The translations under genes and the position numbers were made by a program. 64,000 nt of DNA from an uncultured Chthoniobacter sp. (GTDB lineage: Bacteria; Verrucomicrobiota; Verrucomicrobiia; Chthoniobacterales; Chthoniobacteraceae): NCBI GenBank assembly GCA_903874975.1, contig CAIQUL010000323.1:1-64000 (forward strand). Reading direction: 5' to 3'. The notes below the pieces were generated by a model. That model was not told the DNA's origin and made no database searches. It saw only the letters and a program-made list of their open reading frames with translations. Each line of letters opens with the position of its first letter. Position 1 is the first letter of the stretch. Of this stretch, positions 55,916 to 64,000 are shown piece by piece.

Positions 55916-56476
55916 ATGAATGGTGCCCACACCGACTCCCCCGAACGTCCTTTCCTGGCGACCTCCTCCGCGCTCAAAGTCACGGTCCTCTACGAAGATT
56001 TCGCCAGCGGCACGCGGGCCAAACATTTCGCCGAAAACCTCGCCATGAGCCTCGGCTCGTCCTGCCCGCTGACCGAATGCATGTGGCGGTGCGACCTGCT
56101 CGAATACCCGGCCATCGCCGACGACGTGGCCCGCTCCGCCGCGACTTCCGACTATCTCATCATCGCGCTGCGGTGGGGGCGTGCGCTCCCGCTGGCGGCG
56201 CGGGCCTGGCTGGAGAAACAAATCGAAGTCACCGCGCGGTGGCCCACCTCGCTGGTCGTGCTTTTGCTCCAGCCCGAGGGAGAAAGCGGGCCGGGAGGGT
56301 GGCGGGCGTCCGGGGGCGCCTGCCACCACCTCCGCTCCCTGTGCGCCGAGAAACACGTTCTGTTTTTCGACTGTGCCGAAACGGCGCCGCCGGACGAAGT
56401 CGTCGGGTCCCTCCGCCAGTTCCGGCACTTGTCGGCGCATGCGGACTCCGCGCGCTCCCAAACTTCTCTGGCATGA
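55916..56476 (+). CDS. Conserved-looking hypothetical protein coupled to a receiver gene
   Basis: This 186-residue protein starts 'MNGAHTDSPERPFLATSSAL', then 'KVTVLYEDFASGTRAKHFAENLAMSLG' and 'WRCDLLEYPAIADDVARSAATSDYLIIALRWG', an alpha/beta pattern of unknown family. From memory similar short proteins occur beside sensor kinases in Verrucomicrobia and Planctomycetes. A Cys/His-containing stretch ('ACHHLRSLCAEKHVLFFDC') lies near residue 140. Its stop overlaps the ATG of the next gene (ATGA at 56473), so the two are translated together. No function is proposed. Confidence 0.65.
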   Translation: MNGAHTDSPERPFLATSSALKVTVLYEDFASGTRAKHFAENLAMSLGSSCPLTECMWRCDLLEYPAIADDVARSAATSDYLIIALRWGRALPLAARAWLEKQIEVTARWPTSLVVLLLQPEGESGPGGWRASGGACHHLRSLCAEKHVLFFDCAETAPPDEVVGSLRQFRHLSAHADSARSQTSLA

Positions 56477-56919
56477 TCCCTCCCACCCGCACCGAAACCG
56501 TCCTCGTGGTCGATGACTGCAAAGACATGGGCACCCTGGTCGAGATCCTCCTCTGCCGGTTCGGCTATCACGTCCTCGCCGCCACGAACGGCGACGACGC
56601 GATGGACCTCGCCCGCACCACCCCGGAGATCGGCCTGCTCCTGACCAACCTCGGCATGCCCGGCATGCGCGGCGACGAATTGGCTGGGCGGTTCTCCGAG
56701 ATTCATCCCGCCGCCGCAGTGGTCTTCGTCACGAGTTTCGAGCACGAAAGCGCCCCGAAGCCCTTCGCTACGCTGGCCAAGCCGTTCACCATCGCCGACC
56801 TCCGTGCCACGGTGCGCCGCGCACTCCGAAACCGCCGGGCCAGCGCGGACACTTGGGAGGTCACTCCCTCGGCCAAGGCCATGAGCGAACCGGTGCCGCT
56901 CGTCGCCCAGTCCGCCTGA
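56473..56919 (+). CDS. Single-domain receiver with Asn at the phospho-acceptor position
   Basis: This 148-residue CheY-like protein has the acidic pair in 'VLVVDDCKDMGTLVE' and the conserved Lys in 'FATLAKPFTIADL'. The acceptor position reads Asn ('GLLLTNLGMPGMRGDEL', codon AAC) where Asp is expected. A short tail follows ('ADTWEVTPSAKAMSEPVPL'). It may work without phosphorylation or be degenerate. It is coupled by a 4-nt overlap to the upstream hypothetical gene and lies near two hybrid kinases. Confidence 0.85.
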   Translation: MIPPTRTETVLVVDDCKDMGTLVEILLCRFGYHVLAATNGDDAMDLARTTPEIGLLLTNLGMPGMRGDELAGRFSEIHPAAAVVFVTSFEHESAPKPFATLAKPFTIADLRATVRRALRNRRASADTWEVTPSAKAMSEPVPLVAQSA

Positions 56920-56942
56920 GGGCCCGAAACCACTCATCCCTG

Positions 56943-57092
56943 ATGCTCACAGCAATCCTCCCAACCATGTTGGCTGCCGCCGATTCTTTCCCGCTGTCCG
57001 CGCTCGCTGGCGGCGGCCTCGGACTCGCGGCTCTCATCTTCTACTTAGCTAAAAGACGTCCGCGGCAGCCCCCGTGGGGGAGGTTCGATTGA
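56943..57092 (+). CDS. Possible small membrane protein (49 aa)
   Basis: The ORF reads 'MLTAILPTMLAAADSFPLSALAGGGLGLAALIFYLAKRR' and ends 'PWGRFD'. One hydrophobic helix is followed by a basic stretch, the topology of a small single-pass protein. It lies 23 nt after the receiver gene on the same strand. No family is recognised and the coding status is uncertain. Confidence 0.35.
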   Translation: MLTAILPTMLAAADSFPLSALAGGGLGLAALIFYLAKRRPRQPPWGRFD

Positions 57093-57194
57093 GTAACCGC
57101 CTGCGTGGCCTATCGTGCGCGGCGTCGGCGAGCAAACCGGCGCGCGACGACGGGTCAACAGGGTCTCGCATCGCTCAACCCCGCGGCCGACGCC

Positions 57195-59588
57195 ATGTCC
57201 ACGAAACCTTCCACTGACGATACCCTCCGCGCCGAAAACGCGAAGCTGCGCACGCGGCTGGAGGAGGCGGAAGAGATGCTTCGCGCGATCCGCGCCGGCG
57301 CGGTGGATGCGCGCGTGGTGGAATGCTCTGCCCGCCCGCAGGTCTCCACCCTCCAGGCCCCCGACGCCGAGCAGAGCCGCTTCCTCGGCGACATGCTCGC
57401 GCAGGTCAGCGATGCGGTCATCGCCACCGACCTCGAGGAGCGCGTCACTTTCCTCAACGCCGCCGCCGAGCGCCAATACGGCGTCCGCGCCCGCGAGGTG
57501 CTGGGTCGCGGCTTCGCCGACATTTGCACCCGGCAGTGGCCGAACCCCGACGCCGAAGCCGGCATGTGGACCGCCCTGCACGAGCGCGGCGAATGGCGCG
57601 GGGAACTGATCCACCACACCCCCGACGGCCACGCGCTGCACGTCGAGAAGGTCATCACCACACTGCGTGGCCCCGACGGCGCGCGCACCGGCTACATCGC
57701 CGCCATCCGCGACATCACCGCGCGCAAGGAAGCCGACCTCCGCACCGCGCTGGACGAGCACGCGATCGTCGCGGTGGCCGATCCGCAAGGGCACATCACT
57801 TTCGTGAACGACAATTTCTGCGCGATCTCGAAGTATTCGCGCGAAGAGTTGCTGGGACAGGATCTTCGCATCATCAATTCCGGCACTCATCCGAAGGAGT
57901 TCTTCCGCGACCTCTGGGCGACGATCGAGCGCGGGAAAGTGTGGCAGGGCGACATCCGCAATCGCGCGAAGGATGGCAGCTTTTATTGGTTCGCGACAAC
58001 CATCGTCCCCTTCCTCGATGAACACGGGAAGCCGTGGCAATACGTGACCGTCTGCACGGACATCACCGTGCGCAAGGAAGCCGAATCCGCGAGGCAGGAG
58101 CGCATGCACCTCGCCGCCGAAGCCACCGGCGTCGGCATCTGGGAACGGAACGTCATTACGAACGCGATCCACTGGGATGCGTTGATGTTCCGCATCTACG
58201 GCATCGAGCCCACGCCGGATGGGTTCGTGCATTACCAAGACTGGAGCGGTGCGGTGCTGCCCGAGGATCTGGCGGAGAATGAGGCCATCCTCCAGGACAC
58301 CGTCCGCCGTACCGGGCAGAGCAGCCGGGAATTTCGCATCCGGCGGCGCAGTGACGGCGAGTGCCGCTGGGTTCAGTCGGTGGAGACGGTCCGCAAAAAT
58401 GCCGCCGGGCAGACGGAATGGGTGGCGGGGACGAACCTGGACGTCACCGAACGGAAAGAGGCGGAACAGGCGATCCGCGAGGAAGCGGAGCGGAAGGACG
58501 AATTCCTCGCCATGCTCGGTCATGAGCTGCGCAACCCGCTCAACGCCATCCGGCACGCGGTGCAAATCGGCCACGAGAGGCCCTTGGACCTGGAAGGCAC
58601 CCGGTGGGCCGCGAACGTGATCGACCACCAGAGCGAGCAGCTTTCCCGGATGGTGGACGATCTCCTCGACGTGGCGCGCATCAATCGCGGGCGCATCGAG
58701 CTGCGCGTGGAATCGCTCGATCTCGTCCCCGTGCTGGAGCGCGCGATCGCCGTAGCGTGGCCGCTCCTCGTGCAGCGGGGGCACCGCTTCACGAGCACCA
58801 TCGGGAGCCAGCTCCGCGTCACCGGAGACGCCGCGCGGCTCGAGCAGGTCTTTGTGAATCTCCTGAGCAATGCCGCAAAATACACGCCGGACGACGGCCG
58901 CATTTCCGTCCGGGCGCAAAACGAAGACGGTGAAGTGGTGGTCGCCATCACGGACAACGGCGTGGGTATTTCCACCGACCTCCTGCCGCACGTCTTCGAC
59001 CTTTTCCGCCAGGCCGACAGCACCCTCGACCGCGCCCTGGGCGGCCTCGGCATTGGCCTCAGTGTGGTGAAATCTCTCGTCGAAATGCACCTCGGTCGCG
59101 TCGCGGTCGAAAGCGCCGGTGAGAATGCCGGCACGACCGTCACGGTGCGCCTGCCGCTCCTGATCGAGATGGAAACCGCCGCCCCATCCGCACCGCCTGC
59201 CCACGGCGCCGCCCTGCCGAAGCCCGTGCGCGTCCTCATCGTGGACGACCACAAAGACGCCGCCGAGGCGCTTGGACGCCTGCTGAAGCGGCGCAACTGC
59301 GAAGTGCGCTGCGCCCACACCGGCCCCGACGCCGTGACCGCCGCCCGCGAATTCCTCCCCGCCGCGCTGCTCCTCGACCTCGGCCTGCCCGGCTTCGACG
59401 GCTACGAAGTCGCCCGCATCCTCCGCGCCGAAGCGCCCTTCGCCGATGCCCTCTTCATCGCCATCTCCGGCTATGCCCAAGAAGGCGACCGCCAGTGCTG
59501 CCTCGCCGGTGGCTTCGCTGCGCACTTCGCCAAACCGCTCGACTTTCCCAAACTCGTGGATGCCATCCACGCCGGCTGCCTGGCGTAG
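57195..59588 (+). CDS. Soluble PAS-domain hybrid histidine kinase
   Basis: This 797-residue protein has a short coiled coil ('ENAKLRTRLEEAEEMLRAIRAG') and three PAS/PAC modules ('DAVIATDLEERVTFLNAAAERQYG', 'VAVADPQGHITFVNDNFCAISKYS', and one near residues 310-420). HisKA carries the phospho-His in 'AMLGHELRNPLNAI' (about residue 440), followed by HATPase_c ('NLLSNAAKYTPDDG') and a receiver ('LLLDLGLPGFDGYE'). No membrane helix is visible, so it senses cytoplasmic signals. The ATG at 57195 is chosen because upstream residues are Arg-rich shadow sequence. Confidence 0.93.
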   Translation: MSTKPSTDDTLRAENAKLRTRLEEAEEMLRAIRAGAVDARVVECSARPQVSTLQAPDAEQSRFLGDMLAQVSDAVIATDLEERVTFLNAAAERQYGVRAREVLGRGFADICTRQWPNPDAEAGMWTALHERGEWRGELIHHTPDGHALHVEKVITTLRGPDGARTGYIAAIRDITARKEADLRTALDEHAIVAVADPQGHITFVNDNFCAISKYSREELLGQDLRIINSGTHPKEFFRDLWATIERGKVWQGDIRNRAKDGSFYWFATTIVPFLDEHGKPWQYVTVCTDITVRKEAESARQERMHLAAEATGVGIWERNVITNAIHWDALMFRIYGIEPTPDGFVHYQDWSGAVLPEDLAENEAILQDTVRRTGQSSREFRIRRRSDGECRWVQSVETVRKNAAGQTEWVAGTNLDVTERKEAEQAIREEAERKDEFLAMLGHELRNPLNAIRHAVQIGHERPLDLEGTRWAANVIDHQSEQLSRMVDDLLDVARINRGRIELRVESLDLVPVLERAIAVAWPLLVQRGHRFTSTIGSQLRVTGDAARLEQVFVNLLSNAAKYTPDDGRISVRAQNEDGEVVVAITDNGVGISTDLLPHVFDLFRQADSTLDRALGGLGIGLSVVKSLVEMHLGRVAVESAGENAGTTVTVRLPLLIEMETAAPSAPPAHGAALPKPVRVLIVDDHKDAAEALGRLLKRRNCEVRCAHTGPDAVTAAREFLPAALLLDLGLPGFDGYEVARILRAEAPFADALFIAISGYAQEGDRQCCLAGGFAAHFAKPLDFPKLVDAIHAGCLA

Positions 59589-59769
59589 CGCCGGCATCGA
59601 AGGGAAGGGGAACCTCCGTCATGCGGACGCCAAGAAAGCGGCGCTCGGATCGCTGCGTCCGGCGACAGCGAGTCGGACGAATGTGGACGATGACTTTGCT
59701 GGAATTCGCCTGCGGCACGCTGGATCTTCCCATGGAAATTCCGAGGCTGCGAAGAAGCGGGGCCCACCC

Positions 59770-60789
59770 ATGACGCGCTCAATCGAAATCGTCGGCGGTG
59801 GCCTTGCCGGGCTGGGCCTGGGCCTCGGGCTGCGGCGCGCCGGCGCGGACGTGACGGTCTTTGAGGCGGGCAGCTACCCGCGGCACCGCGTGTGCGGGGA
59901 GTTCATCAGCGGCCTCGGCGAAACGACGATTGCGCGACTCGGTCTGCAACCGCTGCTCGCCGATGCGCAACGGCTCGATGAGGTGGAATGGTATTTTGGC
60001 GGGCGTCCCACGCGGCGGCAGCGGCTTCCGCGTCCGGCGCTGGCGGTGAGCCGGTATGTTTTGGATGCGCGGATGGCGGAGGCGTTCACCGCCGCCGGCG
60101 GGCGGCTGCGCACGGCGACTCGCGTGGAAATGGGGGAGACGCCCGAGGGGCGGGTCTTCGCCACGGGCCGCCGCCGCGCCAGCCCGGCATGGCTCGGGCT
60201 GAAATTGCATGCTCGCGGCCTGCCGCTGACTCGCGCTCTGGAGTTTCATCTCGGAGACGGTGCCTATGTGGGACTTTGCCCGGTGGAAGAGGGGCGCACC
60301 AATGTCTGCGGGCTTTTCCGTCAGCGGCCGGACCTCGCGGCACCGCGGGAAACGGTGCTCGCCGCCTATCTGCGCGCGGCGGGACTCGGGGCGCTCGCGG
60401 CGCGGCTGGACACGGCGGAGGTTTGCCCCGAATCCCGCTGCGCAGTGGCGGGAGTGGGCTTCGACCGCGGGGCGACGACCGGCGAGCGCATGAGTCTCGG
60501 CGACGCGTTTGCGCTGATTCCGCCATTCACCGGGAACGGTATGGCCATGGCCTTGCAGAGTGCCGAACTGGCGATCGACCCGCTGCTCGCTTGGGCGCGC
60601 GGGGAGTCGCGGTGGGCGGATACGCTGCGGCTGGTGCGCCGTCGGCTCCGGCGGCGCTTCGGGTGTCGCCTGGCCGCGGCGGAACTGCTGCATCCCTTTT
60701 TGCACGAGCCGCCGCGCCAGCGCTGGCTGGCAGCCACGGCCCGCGCGGGAATTCTTCCGCTGCAGCCGCTCTATCACCTTTTGCATTAG
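59770..60789 (+). CDS. FAD-dependent oxidoreductase, geranylgeranyl-reductase-like
   Basis: This 339-residue flavoprotein has the dinucleotide motif 'IEIVGGGLAGLGLGLGLRRAGADVTVFEAG' at the start and 'YPRHRVCGEFISG'. The second FAD contact is 'MSLGDAFALIPPFTGNGMAMALQSAELA'. These fit the geranylgeranyl reductase/flavin-dependent monooxygenase clade. Only 2 nt separate it from the type III polyketide synthase, so it probably tailors that product by hydroxylation or reduction. The ATG at 59770 is used; the track start at 59446 lies in the kinase gene. Confidence 0.87.
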   Translation: MTRSIEIVGGGLAGLGLGLGLRRAGADVTVFEAGSYPRHRVCGEFISGLGETTIARLGLQPLLADAQRLDEVEWYFGGRPTRRQRLPRPALAVSRYVLDARMAEAFTAAGGRLRTATRVEMGETPEGRVFATGRRRASPAWLGLKLHARGLPLTRALEFHLGDGAYVGLCPVEEGRTNVCGLFRQRPDLAAPRETVLAAYLRAAGLGALAARLDTAEVCPESRCAVAGVGFDRGATTGERMSLGDAFALIPPFTGNGMAMALQSAELAIDPLLAWARGESRWADTLRLVRRRLRRRFGCRLAAAELLHPFLHEPPRQRWLAATARAGILPLQPLYHLLH

Positions 60790-60791
60790 CC

Positions 60792-61841
60792 ATGACGATG
60801 TTCCTCCAGGCCCTCGCGACGGCGCTGCCGCCGGACGTTTTCACCCAGGCGGAATGTTGGGAGATCGTCCGAAACTCGCCTGTGCTCCAGCGGCTCAGCC
60901 GCCGCACCCAGCTCATCCTGCGGGCGATTTTGAAAGGCGACAGCGGGGTGCGCACGCGGCGGTTCGCGGTGCCGGAGATCGAGGGCGTATTTGATCTCAC
61001 GGCGGACCAACTCAACGCCGCCTTCCGGACCGCGGCTCCGCGGCTCGCGGGGCGGGCACTATCCTCCGCGCTGGCGCAGGCCGGGATCTCGGTGGATGAA
61101 ATCGACGCGCTGCTCGTCTGCACGTGTACGGGCTATCTCTGTCCTGGCGTGAGCAGCTATGTCGCCGAGCAACTCGGTCTGCGCACCGATGTGTTTTTGC
61201 AGGATCTCGTGGGTCTGGGATGCGGCGCGGCCATTCCGACCCTGCGCGCCGCGCAGGCCGTGCTGGCGGCAAACCCCGAGGCGGTGGTCGCCTGCATCGC
61301 GGTGGAGATTTGTTCGGCGGCCTTCTACCTCGACGACGATCCCGGCGTGATCATCAGCGCGTGCCTCTTCAGCGATGGCGCGGCGGCGACCATCTGGCGG
61401 GGCACGCCGGGCCCCGGCGGCTGGGGCTGCCACAGCTTCGACACGCTGCACCTCCCGGCCGACCGCGACCGGCTGCGCTTTGAGCAGCGCGATGGCAAAC
61501 TCCGCAACCTCCTCGACCCAGCCGTGCCGCAACTCGCCGCAGCCGCGGTTTCCCGGCTGCTCGCGGGCGCTCGGACGAAAGCCGCCCGCCCCATTCAGCA
61601 GATCATCGCGCATCCGGGGGGACGGGACGTAATCAATGCCCTCGAGGCCGCGTTGCCCGAGTATCCGCTCGGGGCGAGTCGGCGGATTCTGCGCGAATTC
61701 GGCAACATGAGCAGCCCGTCGGTGCTCTTCGCACTGGCGGAGGCCCTTGCGAATGGCCAGCCCGATGCGTCGGGCGACTGGTGGCTGGTGAGCTTCGGTG
61801 CCGGTTTCAGCGCGCACGCCTGCCGCTTCGGCGTCGCTTAG
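60792..61841 (+). CDS. Type III polyketide synthase
   Basis: This 349-residue thiolase-fold enzyme has the catalytic triad. Cys is in 'LVGLGCGAAIPTL' (about residue 143), His in 'IIAHPGGRDVI' (about 274) and Asn in 'REFGNMSSPSVLF' (about 305). It resembles bacterial alkylresorcinol/alkylpyrone synthases (BpsA-like) more than plant chalcone synthases. It extends a fatty acyl-CoA starter with malonyl-CoA. The adjacent oxidoreductase suggests a quinone- or hydroxylated-resorcinol-type product. No methyltransferase or acyltransferase accompanies it here. The ATG at 60792 fits the family start. Confidence 0.9.
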   Translation: MTMFLQALATALPPDVFTQAECWEIVRNSPVLQRLSRRTQLILRAILKGDSGVRTRRFAVPEIEGVFDLTADQLNAAFRTAAPRLAGRALSSALAQAGISVDEIDALLVCTCTGYLCPGVSSYVAEQLGLRTDVFLQDLVGLGCGAAIPTLRAAQAVLAANPEAVVACIAVEICSAAFYLDDDPGVIISACLFSDGAAATIWRGTPGPGGWGCHSFDTLHLPADRDRLRFEQRDGKLRNLLDPAVPQLAAAAVSRLLAGARTKAARPIQQIIAHPGGRDVINALEAALPEYPLGASRRILREFGNMSSPSVLFALAEALANGQPDASGDWWLVSFGAGFSAHACRFGVA

Positions 61842-62233
61842 CGCATCGTCCCAACAGGAATCGGCGCGCGTGATTGGTGCAGGGTGACCAGTCTTCTGGC
61901 GTCACGTCACGACCGACAAACCACAACTTCGCTTTCGGATACATCCACCCGAACGGGCAGTGGCGATGAGTCAATGAAGCACGCGGCAAAACCGTCGGCG
62001 CGCGAGACGAATCAAAACATCAACTCCCAAGCACCGACGGTGAAACAAACCACCCTCACTCCCGCCTCGGTCGTTGCCCTCTCCATGTGGGCGCGGGCCG
62101 ATATCTGCTCGGCGGCGGAGGCATTGGGGTTGCCCGCATCATCTTCATCGCCGCGAAAATGCGGGGCCAGTGAAGGTCGTGTACGCTGGAGGGATTGGTT
62201 CCCGAGGGTCCGCGGAATGGAGGCACCTCCGTA
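61842..62233. other. Intergenic region, no gene identified
   Basis: About 390 nt without a recognised gene. An ORF from an ATG at 61975 to 62234 (86 aa) shows no family-like pattern. A repeat-like phrase 'ggaggcacctccgtaatg' at about 62219 resembles 'gggaacctccgtcatg' at about 59607 and may be a dispersed element. Confidence 0.4.
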
Positions 62234-62959
62234 ATGGTGATGGCGGGGGCCGCAACGCAGACTTCGCCCGTGAGTGACGGAACCAAGCCATCGGTGCGCA
62301 TCGTTCGCCCTGGATATGCCGCGCTGGACCACGTGCTCGTCGCGGAGGATCACCGGCCGACCCGCGAGGCTCTGCGCACTTTGCTGGAGCTGAAAGGCTT
62401 TCAGGTAACGGCGGTGGGCGACGGCAGCGACGCGATCGAGGGTCTGTCTGATCCAGACGGTCCCTCGATCGGGATCATCGACTGGATGATGCCGGGTGCC
62501 AGCGGCGTGGAGGTCTGTCGTGCGGTGCGCGCGGCGGTGCCGGCGCGCTACGTTTATCTCATCATGGTCACGGCGCGCGACCGGGAGGAGGATGTCGCCG
62601 AGGCGCTCGCGGTCGGGGCGGATGATTTCATCCGCAAGCCGTGCGGGCCCACGGAACTGATCGCGCGGGTCCGCTGCGGGCGGCGGACCATCGAACTCAA
62701 GCAAAGCCTCGCCGGGCGGGTGGCCGAACTCGAAGGATTGGTGGAGCGCATCCGCCAGCTCAAGCGGCTGCTGCCGATCTGCATGTATTGCAAAAAGGTC
62801 CGCAACGACTCCGATTACTGGCAGGAGATCGAAGCCTACCTGCACCAGGAAACCGGCACCGATTTTTCCCACGGCATCTGTCCGGACTGCATGCCAAATG
62901 CACTGCGCGGCCTGGACGAGCCAGCCCTCCCGGTGCGGCCCCCGGTCGAACCAAGCTGA
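62234..62959 (+). CDS. Response regulator with coiled coil and Cys-rich C-terminal module
   Basis: This 241-residue protein has a receiver domain ('HVLVAEDHRPTREAL', phospho-Asp in 'GIIDWMMPGASG', Lys in 'FIRKPCGPTEL') and then a short coiled coil ('LAGRVAELEGLVERIRQLKRL'). It ends in the module 'LPICMYCKKVRNDSDYWQEIE' to 'FSHGICPDCMP', where two CxxC pairs could bind zinc. This tail recurs on many bacterial receiver and PAS proteins, but its action is not known. ATG at 62234 or 62240, or GTG at 62269, could start it. Confidence 0.8.
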   Translation: MVMAGAATQTSPVSDGTKPSVRIVRPGYAALDHVLVAEDHRPTREALRTLLELKGFQVTAVGDGSDAIEGLSDPDGPSIGIIDWMMPGASGVEVCRAVRAAVPARYVYLIMVTARDREEDVAEALAVGADDFIRKPCGPTELIARVRCGRRTIELKQSLAGRVAELEGLVERIRQLKRLLPICMYCKKVRNDSDYWQEIEAYLHQETGTDFSHGICPDCMPNALRGLDEPALPVRPPVEPS

Positions 62960-63025
62960 CCTACTCCTAAGACGACGAAAGTAAACCTGGACGCCAGCCA
63001 GTCCCCCGACCGGTCGAAAGCTCCA

Positions 63026-63625
63026 GTGCGCACCGCCAGCAGCGAACGCCATCAGGCGGAAGAGGTGCTGCTCAAGGCGGGGGGCCTGCAGAGCGCGATT
63101 TTCAACAGCGCCAACTTCTCGAGCATCGCCACCGACGCGAAGGGCGTCTTTCAGATCTTCAACGGCGGAGCCGAGCGGATGCTGGGCTACACGGCCGGAG
63201 AGGTGATGAACAAGATCACGCCCGCCGACATTTCCGATCCGTAGGAATTGATCGCGCGCGCCGCCACGCTCAGCGTCGAGCTGGCGACGACGATTACGCC
63301 GGGCTTTGAGGCGCTGGTTTTCAAAGCCACGCGCGGCATCGAGGACATCTACGAGCTGACCTACATCCGCAAGGGATGGGAGCCGCTTCCCGGCCATCGT
63401 GTCCGTGACGGCGCTGCGCGATGCGCCGGGCGGGATCATCGGCTATCTGCACATCGGCACCGATCACACCGCGCGCCGCATGCTGGAGGAATCGCTGGCC
63501 GCACGGCCCGCCGAACTTCCGCCACCCGCTGCACCCGCCGCGCCGCCGACTTCGACGAATACCTGGTCAAGCCCGTGGATCTCGATCTCCTGCGCACCTG
63601 GCTGCGGAGCCGCGGGTGCGGTCGG
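63026..63625 (+). pseudogene. Decayed PAS hybrid histidine kinase
   Basis: A PAS domain starts at a GTG ('QSAIFNSANFSSIATDAKGVFQIF', 'LGYTAGEVMNKITPADI') and is cut by TAG at 63242. The homologous reading resumes at once ('ELIARAATLSVELATTITPG') and is shifted by an extra G in 'aagggatggg' near 63374. It goes on as 'SVTALRDAPGGIIGYLHIGTDHTAR', then jumps to 'DFDEYLVKPVDLDLLRTWLRSR', the end of a receiver domain. The HisKA, ATPase and most of the receiver are missing. It lies in the same frame 66 nt after the preceding response regulator. Confidence 0.8.
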
Positions 63626-63724
63626 ATGGCTCCGGCACATTCCACGCCGGAGTGGCCGGGGAGGTGGATGGCCAGGCGCAGGTCCCCTCTCGCCGCGGTG
63701 GATGCTTCCCGAGAGCGCCAAAAC

Positions 63725-64000
63725 CTACTTCACCTTGGAGCGCTCCTTCCGCAGGCCGAGCGCGAGGGCCTGCTGAATGAATTTGCCGCGGCCGAATTTT
63801 TTGTAAGCGGCACGAAGGACGGCATCAATTTTCCGGCACTTCGCGGTCTCCGTGCCCGCGGGCCTGGCAGCGGGATCGAATCCATCCTGACGCCGGTCAT
63901 CCCTGGCGACGAATTGCGGTGTGTTTTCCATCTCCCTGCAATCGGCGCGCAGCGAGAGGCTGGTCGTAATCCTTTTTGACTGGGCAAAGCACTCCGGGAG
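63725..64000 (-). CDS. C-terminal part of an unidentified protein (partial)
   Basis: An open frame on the minus strand enters from beyond the right edge and ends at 63725. Visible residues include 'FVARDDRRQDGFDPAARPAG' and 'IDAVLRAAYKKFGRGKFIQQ', ending in a basic tail ('LRKERSKVK'). The frame stays open to base 64000, so the track start (ATG at 63931) is probably internal. No family is recognised. It converges on the decayed kinase. Confidence 0.5.
   Translation of the reverse strand, partial: LPECFAQSKRITTSLSLRADCREMENTPQFVARDDRRQDGFDPAARPAGTETAKCRKIDAVLRAAYKKFGRGKFIQQALALGLRKERSKVK

Noticed and set aside
57045-59597. 850-residue minus-strand ORF
   Set aside because: It is exactly antisense to the PAS hybrid kinase, is low-complexity Val/Ala/Gly/His, and matches no family. 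It is a GC-driven shadow.
61975-62234. Possible 86-aa gene before the response regulator
   Set aside because: No family resemblance, low-complexity tail, and the end overlaps a repeat-like phrase. Left as unassigned intergenic DNA.

Overview
The window is about 64 kb of GC-rich DNA (roughly two thirds G+C by eye). The gene set suggests a Gram-negative member of the PVC group, most likely Verrucomicrobiota: a 'WPGWRGP' beta-propeller protein, DUF4175 and VWA membrane proteins, an ExbB/ExbD/TPR operon, many short palindromic intergenic repeats, and weak use of Shine-Dalgarno sites. No rRNA or 16S is present, so this placement is inference. Most ORF-track entries are antisense or off-frame shadows typical of such GC content and are left out.

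Layout. 1-9.8 kb: end of a probable prenyltransferase/squalene-cyclase-repeat protein, a PQQ-type beta-propeller protein, a DEAD-box RNA helicase, a TolC-MacA-MacB-type efflux operon interrupted by a small antisense gene, and a second beta-propeller protein. 9.8-17.5 kb: the glutamate synthase locus (gltB, gltD), with hicB/hicA lodged between the two subunit genes, a second toxin-antitoxin pair downstream of gltD, and a duplicated 182-nt 3' end of gltD beyond that. 17.6-25 kb: transaldolase, a P1B-4-like metal ATPase divergent from a 2-hydroxyacid dehydrogenase with a palindrome between them, a glycosyltransferase-methyltransferase fusion and an MFS transporter. 25-28.5 kb: VapBC-type pair, a DapA-family aldolase, a CHASE2 membrane protein and the SRP RNA. 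28.6-36 kb: coiled-coil protein, small lipoprotein, family-9 glycosyltransferase, gcvT-gcvH, ptsN, argS and a periplasmic cyclophilin. 36-46.5 kb: exbB-exbD-TPR operon, a LuxE/LuxC-like pair separated by a long palindrome, infA, a YqjD/YqjE-like membrane stress trio and two tandem PilT-type ATPases. 46.8-52 kb: two large membrane proteins (VWA and DUF4175) separated by a toxin-antitoxin locus whose toxin is frameshifted. 52-64 kb: signalling genes (CHASE3 hybrid kinase with NtrC-type activator, PAS hybrid kinase, an Asn-receiver, a receiver with a Cys-rich tail, a decayed hybrid kinase), CsbD, and an FAD oxidoreductase plus type III polyketide synthase pair.

The strongest unusual points are these: the gltBD locus with two TA modules and a duplicated gltD end whose differences are nearly all synonymous; the LuxE/LuxC pair without luciferase; the oxidoreductase/type III PKS pair; four TA loci in 64 kb, one broken; and several promoter-like motifs placed 6-8 nt before start codons, which suggests leaderless mRNAs. 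No CRISPR array, tRNA, rRNA, transposase or phage gene was recognised.
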